Source: Levilactobacillus wangkuiensis (GTDB lineage: Bacteria; Bacillota; Bacilli; Lactobacillales; Lactobacillaceae). Taken from it: DNA of 64,000 nucleotides. The position numbers and the translations under genes are program-made. The DNA is taken from positions 62,001 to 126,000 of the forward strand of contig NZ_BOLM01000001.1 in NCBI RefSeq assembly GCF_016861605.1. The letters are read 5' to 3'. Numbering within the stretch: position 1 is the first letter of the stretch; each line of letters opens with the position of its first letter. A model generated the notes under the pieces. The model was not told where the DNA came from. It ran no database searches and saw only the letters and a list, made by a program, of their open reading frames with translations. Shown here piece by piece: positions 28,970 through 37,408 of the stretch.

Positions 28970-30250
28970 ATGAAGACGATGAAAAAAGTTTTGATTGGAT
29001 TGGGGATTATTTGTGGGATAGCAGCGCTACTAGTCATACAGTCACAACCCAAACGCGCGACGACGCAACAATCATCAGCCGGTAATACGCTAACTATTAA
29101 GCACTATCGCTTTTCAATCAAGGACAGTGGGGCTGGCTACGAAACAGCGATTCCTTTGGCAAACGCCCAAGTTAATATTTATGGCATTAACCGGACGACC
29201 GGTAAGCAGGTATTTTTAAAAGCCACGACAACGAATGCTACTGGGGCGATTAATCACTTGAAATTAAAAGCTAATCGCCGATTTGATCAGGTCAGGCTGA
29301 CGTACTTCTTTGGTAACAAGACTCGCGGCTACGCCATTACCTTAAAGGATGTCCGGTATCAGGTGAGTCACACGCTCACAGTCGGTAAGACACGGACGCT
29401 CAGCTCTCAACGGATTGCGGTGTATCAGACGCCGGCCATTTCTGCGGCCATGTATTATCGGCTTGCTCGGCTAAATAAAACCTACGCGGATGTCTATCGG
29501 AATCAAGCGGCTGCTATTAAGGCGGCGTCACCCTATATTGATACGCATCGGGCAACCCTTAAGCCAATTGATTTAATTTATGACCCAACCTTGACCGATA
29601 GTCAAAGCTCTTTCCACAGTCGTGGCAAACAAGATAACGATGGTGGGGTGATTCGGCGGTCGGTCATCTGCATCAATACCAGCAATCAGACGCAGGAAAC
29701 CATGAATTCGGCGGTCAGCCATGAGTGGGCACACTGGAACATGTGGCGAGTCAACAAGATGTTGGCGGCGGGGAGCTATGCCAGTCATTCTGCTTATAAT
29801 ACCGACCCAGGCGTCAGTTACAAAGAAGGCTGGGCAATTTTCCAGCGCTACCGGTACATGTTTGGGCTAACCCGCGGCTTTCCGTACGATACTATCGTTC
29901 AAAAGAACCCCGCACTGTATGGCAAATCGACCAACAATACAGTTTGGGGAGCACTAAACGATTTATTTGATATCAATTATGGCCAGTACGCGGCGCTCGA
30001 GGATGATCCGTTTGATGTTTATCAGTTGTTTGTGCATGGGGATGATAGCTTAGCCAACAAAGAACTGATCAACGAGGGGCTAATGTATGCCACGCTAGTG
30101 AATAGTCGGGCGACGACTTTCAAGGAGTTCTATCAATACTTGGCGGCCTACGCGGATAAATCCGTCGATAAGACTATCAAGGGTAAATTGGTTCGGGCCA
30201 TGGCAGTAAATGGGATTGATAAGAATGGCAACTTTATGGTCAAAGAGTAA
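28970..30250 (+). CDS. Putative secreted gluzincin-like zinc metalloprotease
   Basis: 426 residues. The N-terminus has a lysine-rich start and one hydrophobic segment (about residues 8-24), giving a secreted or membrane-anchored protein. Residues 45-150 look like a beta-rich domain. The catalytic signature is SHEWAHW (His251, Glu252, His255), and YKEGWAIF supplies a candidate third ligand Glu286 some 31 residues later, the gluzincin spacing style. It should hydrolyse peptide bonds outside the membrane. ATG 28970 has GAGGAGGGAG upstream. It is separated from the preceding matrixin-like gene by a terminator and ends at a bidirectional terminator. The family name is not known to me; metalloprotease activity is inferred from the motif. 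Confidence 0.65.
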   Translation: MKTMKKVLIGLGIICGIAALLVIQSQPKRATTQQSSAGNTLTIKHYRFSIKDSGAGYETAIPLANAQVNIYGINRTTGKQVFLKATTTNATGAINHLKLKANRRFDQVRLTYFFGNKTRGYAITLKDVRYQVSHTLTVGKTRTLSSQRIAVYQTPAISAAMYYRLARLNKTYADVYRNQAAAIKAASPYIDTHRATLKPIDLIYDPTLTDSQSSFHSRGKQDNDGGVIRRSVICINTSNQTQETMNSAVSHEWAHWNMWRVNKMLAAGSYASHSAYNTDPGVSYKEGWAIFQRYRYMFGLTRGFPYDTIVQKNPALYGKSTNNTVWGALNDLFDINYGQYAALEDDPFDVYQLFVHGDDSLANKELINEGLMYATLVNSRATTFKEFYQYLAAYADKSVDKTIKGKLVRAMAVNGIDKNGNFMVKE

Positions 30251-30261
30251 GTTAACGAGAA

Positions 30262-30308
30262 AAAGAGACGGTAGCGGTGAACACTAGGTCCACGACTACT
30301 GTCTCTTT
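30262..30308. terminator. Bidirectional intrinsic terminator between convergent genes
   Basis: AAAGAGACGGTAG (30262-30274) pairs with CTACTGTCTCTTT (30296-30308). T-runs exist on both strands, serving the metalloprotease gene and cutC, which converge here. Confidence 0.85.
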
Positions 30309-30320
30309 GAATGTCACAAG

Positions 30321-30956
30321 CTAAAATTTTAAAACCCGTTGGCCATAAACCAAGTTCACGTGTAAGTCATCCGCAACCTGTTGGGCATCCGCAGCGGTGA
30401 CGTTGGCCGGAACCAACGTCACGCCGTCTGCGTCAGCCAAACGCTTGCTGGCAACCCAGTCGGCTTGGCGGTCATCACTGGCCGTGCCAGCACTCAGGAC
30501 GCGGTCGACACCCTGACTGGCTAACCAGTCTAGTGCCGTGCCCCGGTCTTGGGGACGAATTTCGTCAAAGGCTTGGCCAAATGTCAGCGTCATCCCACCA
30601 GCGGCGGCAATCAACGTGCTGAGCACCTCGACGTCCAGTTGGTGTTGGTCGGTGAGGGCCCCAAAGATGGCGCCGTCCACCCCCAATTGTTGGGCTTCCA
30701 ACAGGTCAGCCTCCATCATCTTGATTTCCACGCCGTTGTAGGGGATGTTGCCACCACGAGGGGCGATGATCAGGTCTAAGGATACCTGGTGTTCATGGGC
30801 GTAACGCACGGCCTCGGCCATGACGCCCTTGCTAACGGTGGTGCCACCCACCGCCAAGTTGTCGGCCAGTGCCACGTGTTTGGCGCCGGCACGAATGGCA
30901 GCGGGGAGGTCAGTATAATTTTCTAGTAACGGTTCAACTAAGAGCAAAATCGTCAT
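30321..30956 (-). CDS. cutC: CutC family protein (copper homeostasis)
   Basis: 211 residues from ATG at 30956 (MTILLLVEPLLENYTDL); an upstream in-frame extension adds non-family sequence. CutC is a TIM-barrel protein, and this copy shows IIAPRGGNIPYNGVEIKMM, GVDGAIFGALT and GVDRVLSAG at the expected strands. CutC has been linked to copper tolerance in enterobacteria and Enterococcus, but its biochemical role is unsettled. The family is usually about 210-250 residues, so the copy is complete. It is a single minus-strand gene between plus-strand units. TATATT-like -10 sequence lies in the AT-rich stretch near 31000 on the minus strand. Confidence 0.85.
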   Translation of the reverse strand: MTILLLVEPLLENYTDLPAAIRAGAKHVALADNLAVGGTTVSKGVMAEAVRYAHEHQVSLDLIIAPRGGNIPYNGVEIKMMEADLLEAQQLGVDGAIFGALTDQHQLDVEVLSTLIAAAGGMTLTFGQAFDEIRPQDRGTALDWLASQGVDRVLSAGTASDDRQADWVASKRLADADGVTLVPANVTAADAQQVADDLHVNLVYGQRVLKF

Positions 30957-31029
30957 CCTTTCTCTGCTTGCTCTGCGCAAGCGGCTAACAGTATGGTACA
31001 ATATATCCACTCTGGTTAAGCGTGCATTC

Positions 31030-31213
31030 GTTCCCGACGGCGGGGCCAAAACGCCCTGCTATGGGGCCGGTTCCAGCCTGGAAAGCGGGCTTCCGCCTCG
31101 ACTTTGTGCCTGAGAAGCGGTCACAAAGGTCGTCCCGTGGGCTAGGTCGCACAAAAACTCCGACCAAGACCACCGACACAGCTGGGCATTTTGCCCCGCC
31201 TCTGGTCACTCAG
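31030..31213 (-). repeat. Structured intergenic repeat, type I copy a
   Basis: Read on the minus strand it begins TGAGTGACCAGAGGCGGG, passes GTGTCG, GGACGACC, a CTTTG hairpin and a CCGGxxCC hairpin, and ends CGTCGGGAACG. The end segments (CAAAACGCCC with GGGCATTTTG) pair to close the element. It lies between cutC and the AI-2E permease gene. Confidence 0.8.
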
Positions 31214-31410
31214 ACTGGCCACTCATTTTTCTGTCCTTGGAGCTGTTTAACAGCTGTCTGGGAACGGTCAGTAACCTGAAAACGTTAGCCAGCTGACTAG
31301 TGGTGACCCTTAATGGGTTTAACCAACAGGGGCTGACCTAATCATCACAGCTAACCAATGAATTACAGCTTAATCTCAAAGCTCATTTAATCATTCAAGG
31401 AGTGACGCAT
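31214..31410. other. Spacer before the AI-2E permease gene
   Basis: About 200 bases with several short direct and inverted repeats (for example GAGCTGTTTAACAGCTG) but no open reading frame or clear promoter. The ribosome binding site AAGGAG is at 31397-31402. Confidence 0.4.
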
Positions 31411-32595
31411 TTGAAATCGGAATCCAAACAACACCGGTCGTGGTTTTGGAGCTGGGTCGTAAACAATCGGCTGGTTTCCATTCTAACAATCACGCTCCTT
31501 ATTTTACTCATTTTATTGGTCCTAAGTAAAGTCCCATGGCTCGCGACGCCGTTTATTTTAGTGGGGCAGATTCTGGGACTGCCCATCATCCTGGCCGGCA
31601 TCGGGTATTATCTGATGAATCCGGTGGTGGATCGGCTGGAAAAGCGGGGGGTTCACCGAAGCTGGTCGATCATTGGCCTCTTCATTATCGTAGAGCTTCT
31701 GCTGGCGTGGGGCGTCGTTAGTCTGATTCCCATGGTCCAACGGCAGACCACGACGCTGATCACCGAGTGGCCACATTACTGGAATCAGCTCACGCGGACT
31801 AGTATGCAGTGGCTCCAGGATGACCGGCTCGACGGGGTACGCAAGCAGTTGGATCAGTTTAACCAACAACTGTCGGACAGTTCGTCGTCCGCCTTGTCCA
31901 GTCTGGCCAAAAATACGGTCAGTTCGGTCGGCGGTATCGTTAGCCGCGTGGTATCGATTGTGGTCGCCATCGTGACGGCGCCGTTCATTTTATTTTATCT
32001 CTTGCGCGACGGGCACCAGTTGCCCGACTATTTAGCCCGCCTGTTACCGGTGAGCCGGCGCAAGTCCGTGGTCACGTTACTGCGGGAAATGAACCGCCAA
32101 GTTAGTAATTACGTGCGGGGCCAGCTGGTCGTGGCATTCATCGTGGCCGTGCTGTTCTACATTGGTTTCCTGATCGTGGGGCTAAAATTTGCGCTACTAT
32201 TGGGCATCGTCGCTGGGGTGCTGAACCTGATTCCTTACCTGGGGTCGTTTCTCGCCATGATTCCAGCGGTGGTGGTCGCGGCGTTTGTGTCCCCATGGAT
32301 GTTGGTGAAGGTCCTGATTGTCTTTATCATTGAGCAAACGTTGGAAGGCCGAATCATTTCGCCACTAGTCCTTGGCAGCTCGCTGAAAATTCATCCGTTA
32401 ACGATTATTTTTATCTTATTGATTGCCGGTAAGGCCTTTGGCGTGGTCGGTGTGGTCCTGGGAATTCCGGGGTACGCCGTCATCCGGGTCGTGGCAACCG
32501 AATTTTTCCATTGGTACCAGACATTTGTCGGCGGCTACGAGGAACCGCAGCCCGTCGTGACAGAAACAGGAGAGAAGCCACATGAAGAAGATTGA
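31411..32595 (+). CDS. AI-2E family permease (TqsA/YdiK-like)
   Basis: 394 residues from TTG 31411, preferred over GTG 31402 because the latter overlaps the AAGGAG site. The protein has hydrophobic spans at about residues 22-42, 45-65 and 80-100, an extracytoplasmic helical segment, and a further cluster of spans from about 190 to 370, including GIVAGVLNLIPYLGSFLAMIP and the FIIEQTLEGRIISP motif typical of the AI-2E/UPF0118 transporter family. Members export autoinducer-2 or act as Na+/H+ antiporters, so the substrate is uncertain. The 3' end overlaps rlmA by 14 bases, indicating translational coupling. Confidence 0.85.
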   Translation: MKSESKQHRSWFWSWVVNNRLVSILTITLLILLILLVLSKVPWLATPFILVGQILGLPIILAGIGYYLMNPVVDRLEKRGVHRSWSIIGLFIIVELLLAWGVVSLIPMVQRQTTTLITEWPHYWNQLTRTSMQWLQDDRLDGVRKQLDQFNQQLSDSSSSALSSLAKNTVSSVGGIVSRVVSIVVAIVTAPFILFYLLRDGHQLPDYLARLLPVSRRKSVVTLLREMNRQVSNYVRGQLVVAFIVAVLFYIGFLIVGLKFALLLGIVAGVLNLIPYLGSFLAMIPAVVVAAFVSPWMLVKVLIVFIIEQTLEGRIISPLVLGSSLKIHPLTIIFILLIAGKAFGVVGVVLGIPGYAVIRVVATEFFHWYQTFVGGYEEPQPVVTETGEKPHEED

Positions 32596-33436
32596 TCAAG
32601 CGGCGACATTTTTAGCCGCGCACACCCAGCTCTTTCGCTGTCCAGTGTGTTTAGCACCCTACGCGACCGTTGAAGGCCACAGTTTAATTTGCCCAAACGG
32701 CCACAACGTTGACCTGTCCAAGAAGGGGACGCTGTACTTTATGCAGCGCGCCGTGGCCAGCGAATATGACAATGACATGTTAGCAGCTCGCCGTCGCATG
32801 CTCCAGGCCGGCCTCTTTGCGGGCATCACGGACGCCTTCGCGGCCAAATTACCCGCCGGTCCCCAGACGATTCTGGATGTCGGCTGTGGTGAGGGAACGC
32901 CGCTCGATGACGTGTTGAAACACCGGAACGGCCAGGATGCCGCGGTCGGCTTTGATTTATCCAAGCCCGGTATCAACCTTGCCACCCAACTGGACAACGA
33001 CGCGTTCTTCTGTGTGGCCGACCTGGCCCAGATGCCATTCGCAGATCACCAGTTTACGGCGATCTTGGACCTGTTTTCGCCATCGGCTTACAACGAGTTC
33101 AACCGGGTACTAGCGCCTGGTGGCAAATTGCTGAAGGTCATTCCTAATCCGGATTACCTGATTGAACTGCGTCAGGCCATCTTCCCGGCCGGCAGTGCGC
33201 ACGCCAGCTATGACAACAGCAACGTGCTGGACCTGTTCCAGAAGCATTATCCTAATGCCACCGTGGAACGGATTCGGTACCAGGTCCCCGTTCCCGCCGA
33301 ACTCTTTGCGGATTTGATGCTGATGACGCCGATGCACTGGGGTGCCGATGAGGCTCGCTTGGCTGAGGTCAAGGCCAATCCGTTCCCAGCTATCACGGTT
33401 GACGTGACCCTGTTAACCGCTGAGGGCGTGAAGTAA
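32582..33436 (+). CDS. rlmA: 23S rRNA (guanine-N1)-methyltransferase RlmA
   Basis: 284 residues. The N-terminal zinc finger FRCPVC...LICPNGHNVD binds rRNA, followed by KKGTLYFM and a Rossmann methyltransferase domain with the SAM motif ILDVGCGEGTPL. The enzyme methylates N1 of a guanine in 23S rRNA helix 35 (G745 or G748 by E. coli numbering). I cannot decide between RlmA-I and the TlrB-like RlmA-II from sequence alone, and Gram-positive members are often the latter. ATG 32582 lies inside the 3' end of the permease gene with GGAGAG just upstream. A probable small RNA gene follows. Confidence 0.9.
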   Translation: MKKIDQAATFLAAHTQLFRCPVCLAPYATVEGHSLICPNGHNVDLSKKGTLYFMQRAVASEYDNDMLAARRRMLQAGLFAGITDAFAAKLPAGPQTILDVGCGEGTPLDDVLKHRNGQDAAVGFDLSKPGINLATQLDNDAFFCVADLAQMPFADHQFTAILDLFSPSAYNEFNRVLAPGGKLLKVIPNPDYLIELRQAIFPAGSAHASYDNSNVLDLFQKHYPNATVERIRYQVPVPAELFADLMLMTPMHWGADEARLAEVKANPFPAITVDVTLLTAEGVK

Positions 33437-33463
33437 AACGTTTAAAAAACCGATAAAAAATGC

Positions 33464-33492
33464 TTGTGAACCTGACAGGACAGTGTTATATT
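33464..33492 (+). promoter_or_regulatory. Promoter of a probable small RNA
   Basis: TTGTGA (33464-33469), 17-base spacer, TATATT (33487-33492). No coding sequence follows on this strand before a terminator. Confidence 0.7.
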
Positions 33493-33498
33493 TATCGA

Positions 33499-33607
33499 TG
33501 AGAAATCGTTTGGCAGTTAACATCAGTGAAAGCTGTTGGTGGCTGACAAGTAGCACTTCACTAAAGTAGTCCCTCGCCGTGCCCACACCGAGGAGCTGCT
33601 TTTTTTC
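33499..33607 (+). ncRNA. Probable small RNA of about 108 nt, family not recognised
   Basis: Lies between a good promoter and an intrinsic terminator, in the gap after rlmA and before a minus-strand gene, so it is not a leader. Inner pairing is possible between AGTGAA and TTCACT (33526-33565 region). The 3' end is a 12-pair hairpin, AGTAGTCCCTCG with CGAGGAGCTGCT, followed by seven T. No start codon with a ribosome binding site is seen. It does not show the SRP, tmRNA, 6S or RNase P hallmarks that I could check by eye. Confidence 0.6.
33565..33607 (+). terminator. Intrinsic terminator of the probable small RNA
   Basis: 33565-33576 pairs with 33589-33600 with one mismatch, then TTTTTT. Confidence 0.8.
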
Positions 33608-33626
33608 TTGCCCTAAAATAACTAGC

Positions 33627-33660
33627 AAATACCCCGAAGATAGTTGCCTTCGGGGTATTT
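33627..33660 (-). terminator. Terminator of LPxTG protein A
   Basis: AAATACCCCGAAG (33627-33639) pairs with CTTCGGGGTATTT (33648-33660). A near-identical hairpin follows the paralogous gene at 35288-35321. Confidence 0.8.
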
Positions 33661-33755
33661 GTGTCGTGACATGGGTTTGGTAAGGGTAAGGCTAGTCGGC
33701 AGGGCGCGCTAATGGTCGACTGACTAGCCTTGAGGTTAGGGGGGAGCGGGGGTCA

Positions 33756-34949
33756 CTAGTGCTTACAATCTCGTAAGCTGAGGAAACTACCGGTCAAGCT
33801 AGCTAACAAGAGGGCGAGTCCGGCGACGAGGATGCCAGCGGATTGGCGATCACCCGTTTGTGGTAAGGTCGTGGACGGATAGGTCGCTGGGGCGTGACCG
33901 GCAGCGGGGGAAGTGGTTGGCGATTGGCCCGTCGCGTGTTGGTTGATGGCTGCGCTGGTTACGGGAGGGTTAGCGTTGCTACTGCCATCGCCAGGAGTGA
34001 TGGTTGCGGTTTGACCACCGGTTTGCGTTCCACCGGTTGGTTTGAGAATTGGCTTCCCAGGCTTGTTGAACGTTGGCTTCGTCGGCTTGCCGGGGACAGT
34101 CACACCAGGGTAGCCGGGATCATCAGGCGTAACGGCTGGACTTTCGGGTTCTGGCACGATTGGCTCAGGCTTAACGGGTGGGTAGGTGACGCCAGGCGTG
34201 GAAGTCCCGGGGATTTCGCCAGCCGGGTTTTCGCCGCCAGGCTTTTCAGTCCCCGGTTCTTCAACGCCGGGTGCTTCAGGCCCACCAGGTTCTTCGGGTC
34301 CAGGCTTTTCGCTGCCAGGTTCTTCAGTCCCAGGTTTTTCGCCACCAGGTTCTTCGGTCCCAGGTTCCTCAACACCAGGTGCTTCAGGTCCACCGGGTTC
34401 TTCAATGCCAGGCACTTCGGGGCCGGGTTCCTCAGGGCCTGGTTCACCGGTTCCGGGTTCTTCGGGGGTGGTCGGTGGGACAACTTCTTCGGGCTGGCCA
34501 GCACCATAGACTTCAACGGAAATGTACCCACTCTTCAGGTAATCGTGCGTCGCAAAGAAATTGGTGAAGGTACAGACGCCGACGTGACTGCCAATGGTAA
34601 CGTCCCATTTGCCAATGATGGCCTTGCCGTCGTAACTGCTCATGTCAAAGGAGCGGGTCCGAGTAATGTTGACGTTCTTAGGAATATAGAAATCCATGGT
34701 GTCACCGGCATTGACCTTTTCGGCTTGGCTGATGGACCAACTGTACTTAACGTTGTAAACCTTGTCTGCGGGTAAGATCGCGGTGTGTGACATGACTTTC
34801 CCACCGGGGACGCTGACAATTTTAGCGTCAGGCTCGCTGGTTCCCTTAGCTGGAATGACCCGCGCATAGGCTTGGGTAGGTGATCCAAATAAAAAGATGA
34901 GTGCTAGGCTGGAGGTAACCAGTAGCGCAAATTTTGTTCTTCGTCGCAT
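33756..34949 (-). CDS. LPxTG-anchored surface protein A with Pro-Gly-Glu stalk
   Basis: 397 residues from ATG at 34949, preceded by AGGAGGAG; longer in-frame starts lack a site. A signal peptide (MRRRTKFALLVTSSLALIFL, cleavage near AYA) is followed by a beta-rich domain of about 110 residues (VNAGDTMDFYIPKNVNITRTRSF...) resembling Ig-like adhesin N-domains. Next come imperfect PGTEEPG/PGxEKPG repeats forming an extended stalk, a Pro/Lys linker, and the sorting signal LPQTGD with hydrophobic tail and a short charged end. Sortase should link it to peptidoglycan. It is one of two tandem paralogues that share upstream and terminator sequences. The ligand is unknown; adhesion is inferred. Confidence 0.85.
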   Translation of the reverse strand: MRRRTKFALLVTSSLALIFLFGSPTQAYARVIPAKGTSEPDAKIVSVPGGKVMSHTAILPADKVYNVKYSWSISQAEKVNAGDTMDFYIPKNVNITRTRSFDMSSYDGKAIIGKWDVTIGSHVGVCTFTNFFATHDYLKSGYISVEVYGAGQPEEVVPPTTPEEPGTGEPGPEEPGPEVPGIEEPGGPEAPGVEEPGTEEPGGEKPGTEEPGSEKPGPEEPGGPEAPGVEEPGTEKPGGENPAGEIPGTSTPGVTYPPVKPEPIVPEPESPAVTPDDPGYPGVTVPGKPTKPTFNKPGKPILKPTGGTQTGGQTATITPGDGSSNANPPVTSAAINQHATGQSPTTSPAAGHAPATYPSTTLPQTGDRQSAGILVAGLALLLASLTGSFLSLRDCKH

Positions 34950-35287
34950 GTTTTCTCCTCCTATCAGACTGAAATATTGCTCCTCTCCGATACCCATAAG
35001 TTAACACGTTTATACGCTGAACATTAGTATCTTGATTGGTTCGTTAAGTGACTCTTAGTTGTCAAATTGTTGATTTAACGGGGATTATGTAGAACAATGG
35101 AGAAGCGTCAGTATGTTTTGGTTGACAAATATGTTTCTGCAATAAAACGATTAGGCATCTGGTGAAAGGGGTGTAAGTGGCCTGTTTCTAGACGCCAACG
35201 ACGTACAAAACAGGTGAAACAGTTTGGCCGATAATATATTGGCCGAGTTAGTCGGCTGAGACTGTCGAAATGGTGAATAAGTCTGAC
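34950..35287 (-). promoter_or_regulatory. Conserved upstream region of LPxTG protein A
   Basis: About 300 non-coding bases matching 36656-36965 upstream of the paralogue. The conservation implies a shared promoter or operator. A TATAAA lies in CGTATAAACGTG on the minus strand (near 35010), without a clear -35. TTGACA occurs near 35065 in this copy but is not kept in the other, so it is unlikely to be essential. Confidence 0.5.
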
Positions 35288-35321
35288 AAAAGCCCCGAAG
35301 ACGGATGCCTTCGGGGCTTTT
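35288..35321 (-). terminator. Terminator of LPxTG protein B
   Basis: AAAAGCCCCGAAG (35288-35300) pairs with CTTCGGGGCTTTT (35309-35321). It may act in both directions. Confidence 0.8.
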
Positions 35322-35416
35322 GTGTGGTGACATGGGTTTGGTAAGATCCAGGCCGATCAGCGGAGCGAGCTAATGGTCGGCGGATTGGCCTGAATCTTAG
35401 GGGGGAGTGGGGGTCA

Positions 35417-36655
35417 TTAATGCTTACGATCCCGTAAGCTGAGGAAACCACCGGTCAGGCTAGCTAACAGGAGGGCGAGTCCGGCAACGATGATGCCAGT
35501 GGATTGGTGATCACCAGTCTGTGGTAGGGTCGAAGATGGATAGGTCGCTGTGGCGTGACCAGTAGCGGGAGTCGTGGTTGGCGATTGTCCCGTTGCGTGG
35601 TTGTTGATGGCCGCGCTGGTTGCGGGCTGACTAGCGGTGCCGCTGCCTTGGCCGCTAGGGGTGATGGCAGCGGTTTGACCACCGGTTTGGGTCGACCCAG
35701 TGGGTTTAGACCCGGTTGGTTTGTGAACCGGCTTGCCGGGTTTGTTGAGCGTCGGCTTGGTTGGTTTGCCGGGAACGGTCACGCTAGGATAGCCGGGATC
35801 TTCAGGCGTAATGACGGGCGTTTCGGGTTCTGGAACGACTGGTCCAGGCTTAACGGGTGGGTAGGTGACGCCAGGTGTGGAAGGCCCGGGCTTTTCGCCG
35901 GCAGGTTCCTCTGGAGCTGGGTCTTCTGGGTTAGGTTCCTCAACCCCAGGTTCTTCGACCCCAGGTGCTTCTGGTTCGCCGGGCTCTTCAGTCCCAGGTT
36001 CTTCAACGCCAGGTTCCTCGACCCCGGGTTCTTCAACCCCAGGTTCCTCAGTTCCAGGTTCTTCGGTTCCAGGCTCTTCAGGGTAAGGTTCTTCGCCAGG
36101 CTCCTCAACCCCGGGCTCCTCAACCCCAGGAACTTCTGGTTCAGGTTCTTCGGTCCCAGGCTCTTCTGGGGTGGTCACTGGTGGTGTCACTTCTTCGGGC
36201 TCACCGGCACCACGGACTTCAAAGGAAATGTAACCTTCCTTAAGGTACTTGTGCGTCGCAAAGAAATTGTTGAAGGTGCAGACGCCGACGTGACTACCGA
36301 TAGTGACGGTTGTTTTACCAACGCTGGCCCTGCCGTCGTAACTGGCCATGTTAAAGGAACGGGTTCGGGTAACGTTGACGTTCTTAGGAATGTAGAAATT
36401 CATGGTGTCGCCAGCGTTGACCTTGACGTTGTCCGCGATAGACCAAAAATATTTAACGTCATAGACGCCGTCCTCAGGTAAGACCGCGGTATGCGACATC
36501 TCTTCTTGACCAGGGTCGGTGAGGATAGTAGCCTCAGGTTCACTGGTTCCCTTAGACGGAACAACACGAGCATAGGCTTTGGTAGGTGATTCAAATAGAA
36601 AGATGAGTGCCAGGCTGGAGGTAACCAGTAGCGCAAATTTTGTTATTCTTCGCAT
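35417..36655 (-). CDS. LPxTG-anchored surface protein B, tandem paralogue of A
   Basis: 412 residues from ATG at 36655 with AGGAGG upstream. Architecture equals protein A: signal peptide ending near AYA, a beta-rich N-domain (VNAGDTMNFYIPKNVNVTRTRSF, SHVGVCTFNNFFATHKYLKEGYIS), a longer stalk rich in PGVEEPG and PGTEEPG, and the sorting signal LPQTGD. The N-domain and C-terminus are close to A, while stalk length differs, as expected from slippage of the 12-21 base units. It is an expected sortase A substrate exposed on the wall. The ligand is unknown. Expression is probably co-regulated with A through the shared upstream block. Confidence 0.85.
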   Translation of the reverse strand: MRRITKFALLVTSSLALIFLFESPTKAYARVVPSKGTSEPEATILTDPGQEEMSHTAVLPEDGVYDVKYFWSIADNVKVNAGDTMNFYIPKNVNVTRTRSFNMASYDGRASVGKTTVTIGSHVGVCTFNNFFATHKYLKEGYISFEVRGAGEPEEVTPPVTTPEEPGTEEPEPEVPGVEEPGVEEPGEEPYPEEPGTEEPGTEEPGVEEPGVEEPGVEEPGTEEPGEPEAPGVEEPGVEEPNPEDPAPEEPAGEKPGPSTPGVTYPPVKPGPVVPEPETPVITPEDPGYPSVTVPGKPTKPTLNKPGKPVHKPTGSKPTGSTQTGGQTAAITPSGQGSGTASQPATSAAINNHATGQSPTTTPATGHATATYPSSTLPQTGDHQSTGIIVAGLALLLASLTGGFLSLRDRKH

Positions 36656-37104
36656 GTTTTTTCCTCCTAACAGGCTGAAATATTGCCCCCTCCGACACCC
36701 ATAAGTTAACACGTTTATACGCTAAACATTAGTATTTTGGTTTGTTCGTTAAGTGACCCTCGGTTGTGTAATTGTTGATTTGATAGGGATTGCGTAGAAT
36801 GATGGAGAAGGGCCGTTATGTTTTGGTTGACAAATATGTTTCTGGGAGAAAATTATTATGTGTATGCTTGAACAGCTGCGAGCGGCTTGATTTAAACGCT
36901 AAACGACATGTAAGACAGGCGAAGTAGTTTAGCCGATAATATACTGAATTTAGACGGCGAATTTTATAATCAAGTTAGCCACTTGAAATTTGCGTACTGA
37001 ATTTAGACAATACCTGGGTAATATTAATTTGTTCATTTGGCGGTGAGGTAGAGAATAAGTCTGACAAGGAATGAATCTGGTAACCGTAAAATTCAAGATC
37101 AATG
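36656..37104 (-). promoter_or_regulatory. Conserved upstream region of LPxTG protein B and unassigned spacer
   Basis: 36656-36965 matches the region upstream of paralogue A. 36966-37104 is spacer without a gene; it contains two copies of ACTGAATTTAGAC (near 36944 and 36996). Confidence 0.5.
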
Positions 37105-37289
37105 TGAGTGACCAGAGGCGGATCAAGGTGACCAGCTGTGTCGATGGTCTTAGCTGAGTGATTTTCTCAGGTTAGACCATGGGACAACCTTTGAGACCGC
37201 TCTTTGGCTCAAAGTTGAGCTGGAAGACCGCCCCTCAGGCTGGAAGCGTTCCCCACAGCAGGGCACCTTGAATCCGCCGCCGGGAACGG
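37105..37289 (+). repeat. Structured intergenic repeat, type I copy b
   Basis: Begins GAGTGACCAGAGGCGGAT and ends ATCCGCCGCCGGGAACG, which pair. Inside are the conserved box CTGTGTCGATGG, a Ser-loop hairpin (GCTGAG/CTCAG), CCATGGGACAACC, hairpin CTTTGAGACCG...GGCTCAAAG, hairpin CTGGAAGACCG...CAGGCTGG, and CCCCACAGCAGGG. This copy gives the clearest sense-orientation view. Confidence 0.85.
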
Positions 37290-37332
37290 AAAAGCAATCG
37301 CGCAATTTTTACGGTTACCAAGCGTTCAGCCC

Positions 37333-37362
37333 TTGTCAAAGACCCGGGGGAATGGCTATAAT
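37333..37362 (+). promoter_or_regulatory. Promoter of trmL
   Basis: TTGTCA (37333-37338), 18-base spacer, TATAAT (37357-37362), 47 bases before the trmL start. Confidence 0.75.
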
Positions 37363-37408
37363 AATGGGACAGAACGAATGTTTGACAACAGAACGGAGAA
37401 GAGAATTT

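Larger units (their letters stand above)
33624..36965. repeat. Tandem locus duplication of about 1.65 kb (two LPxTG genes with flanks)
   Basis: Copy 1 spans about 33624-35255 and copy 2 about 35285-36965. Terminator hairpin, coding sequence, signal peptide region and roughly 200-300 bases of upstream DNA are all recognisable in both. The upstream blocks share CCCATAAGTTAACACG, TTGGTTGACAAATATG and GCCGATAATATA. Divergence is greatest in the stalk repeats. Confidence 0.85.

Noticed and set aside
33499-33607. Small RNA considered as SRP RNA, tmRNA, 6S RNA or a 23S-methyl leader
   Set aside because: None of the hallmark motifs I could check is present, and a 23S-methyl leader would precede rlmA, not follow it.
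33894-36481. Plus-strand open frames (for example 33894-34775 and 35555-36481) opposite the LPxTG genes
   Set aside because: They are complements of Pro-Gly-Glu stalk codons; signal peptide, sorting motif and ribosome binding sites all support the minus-strand genes.
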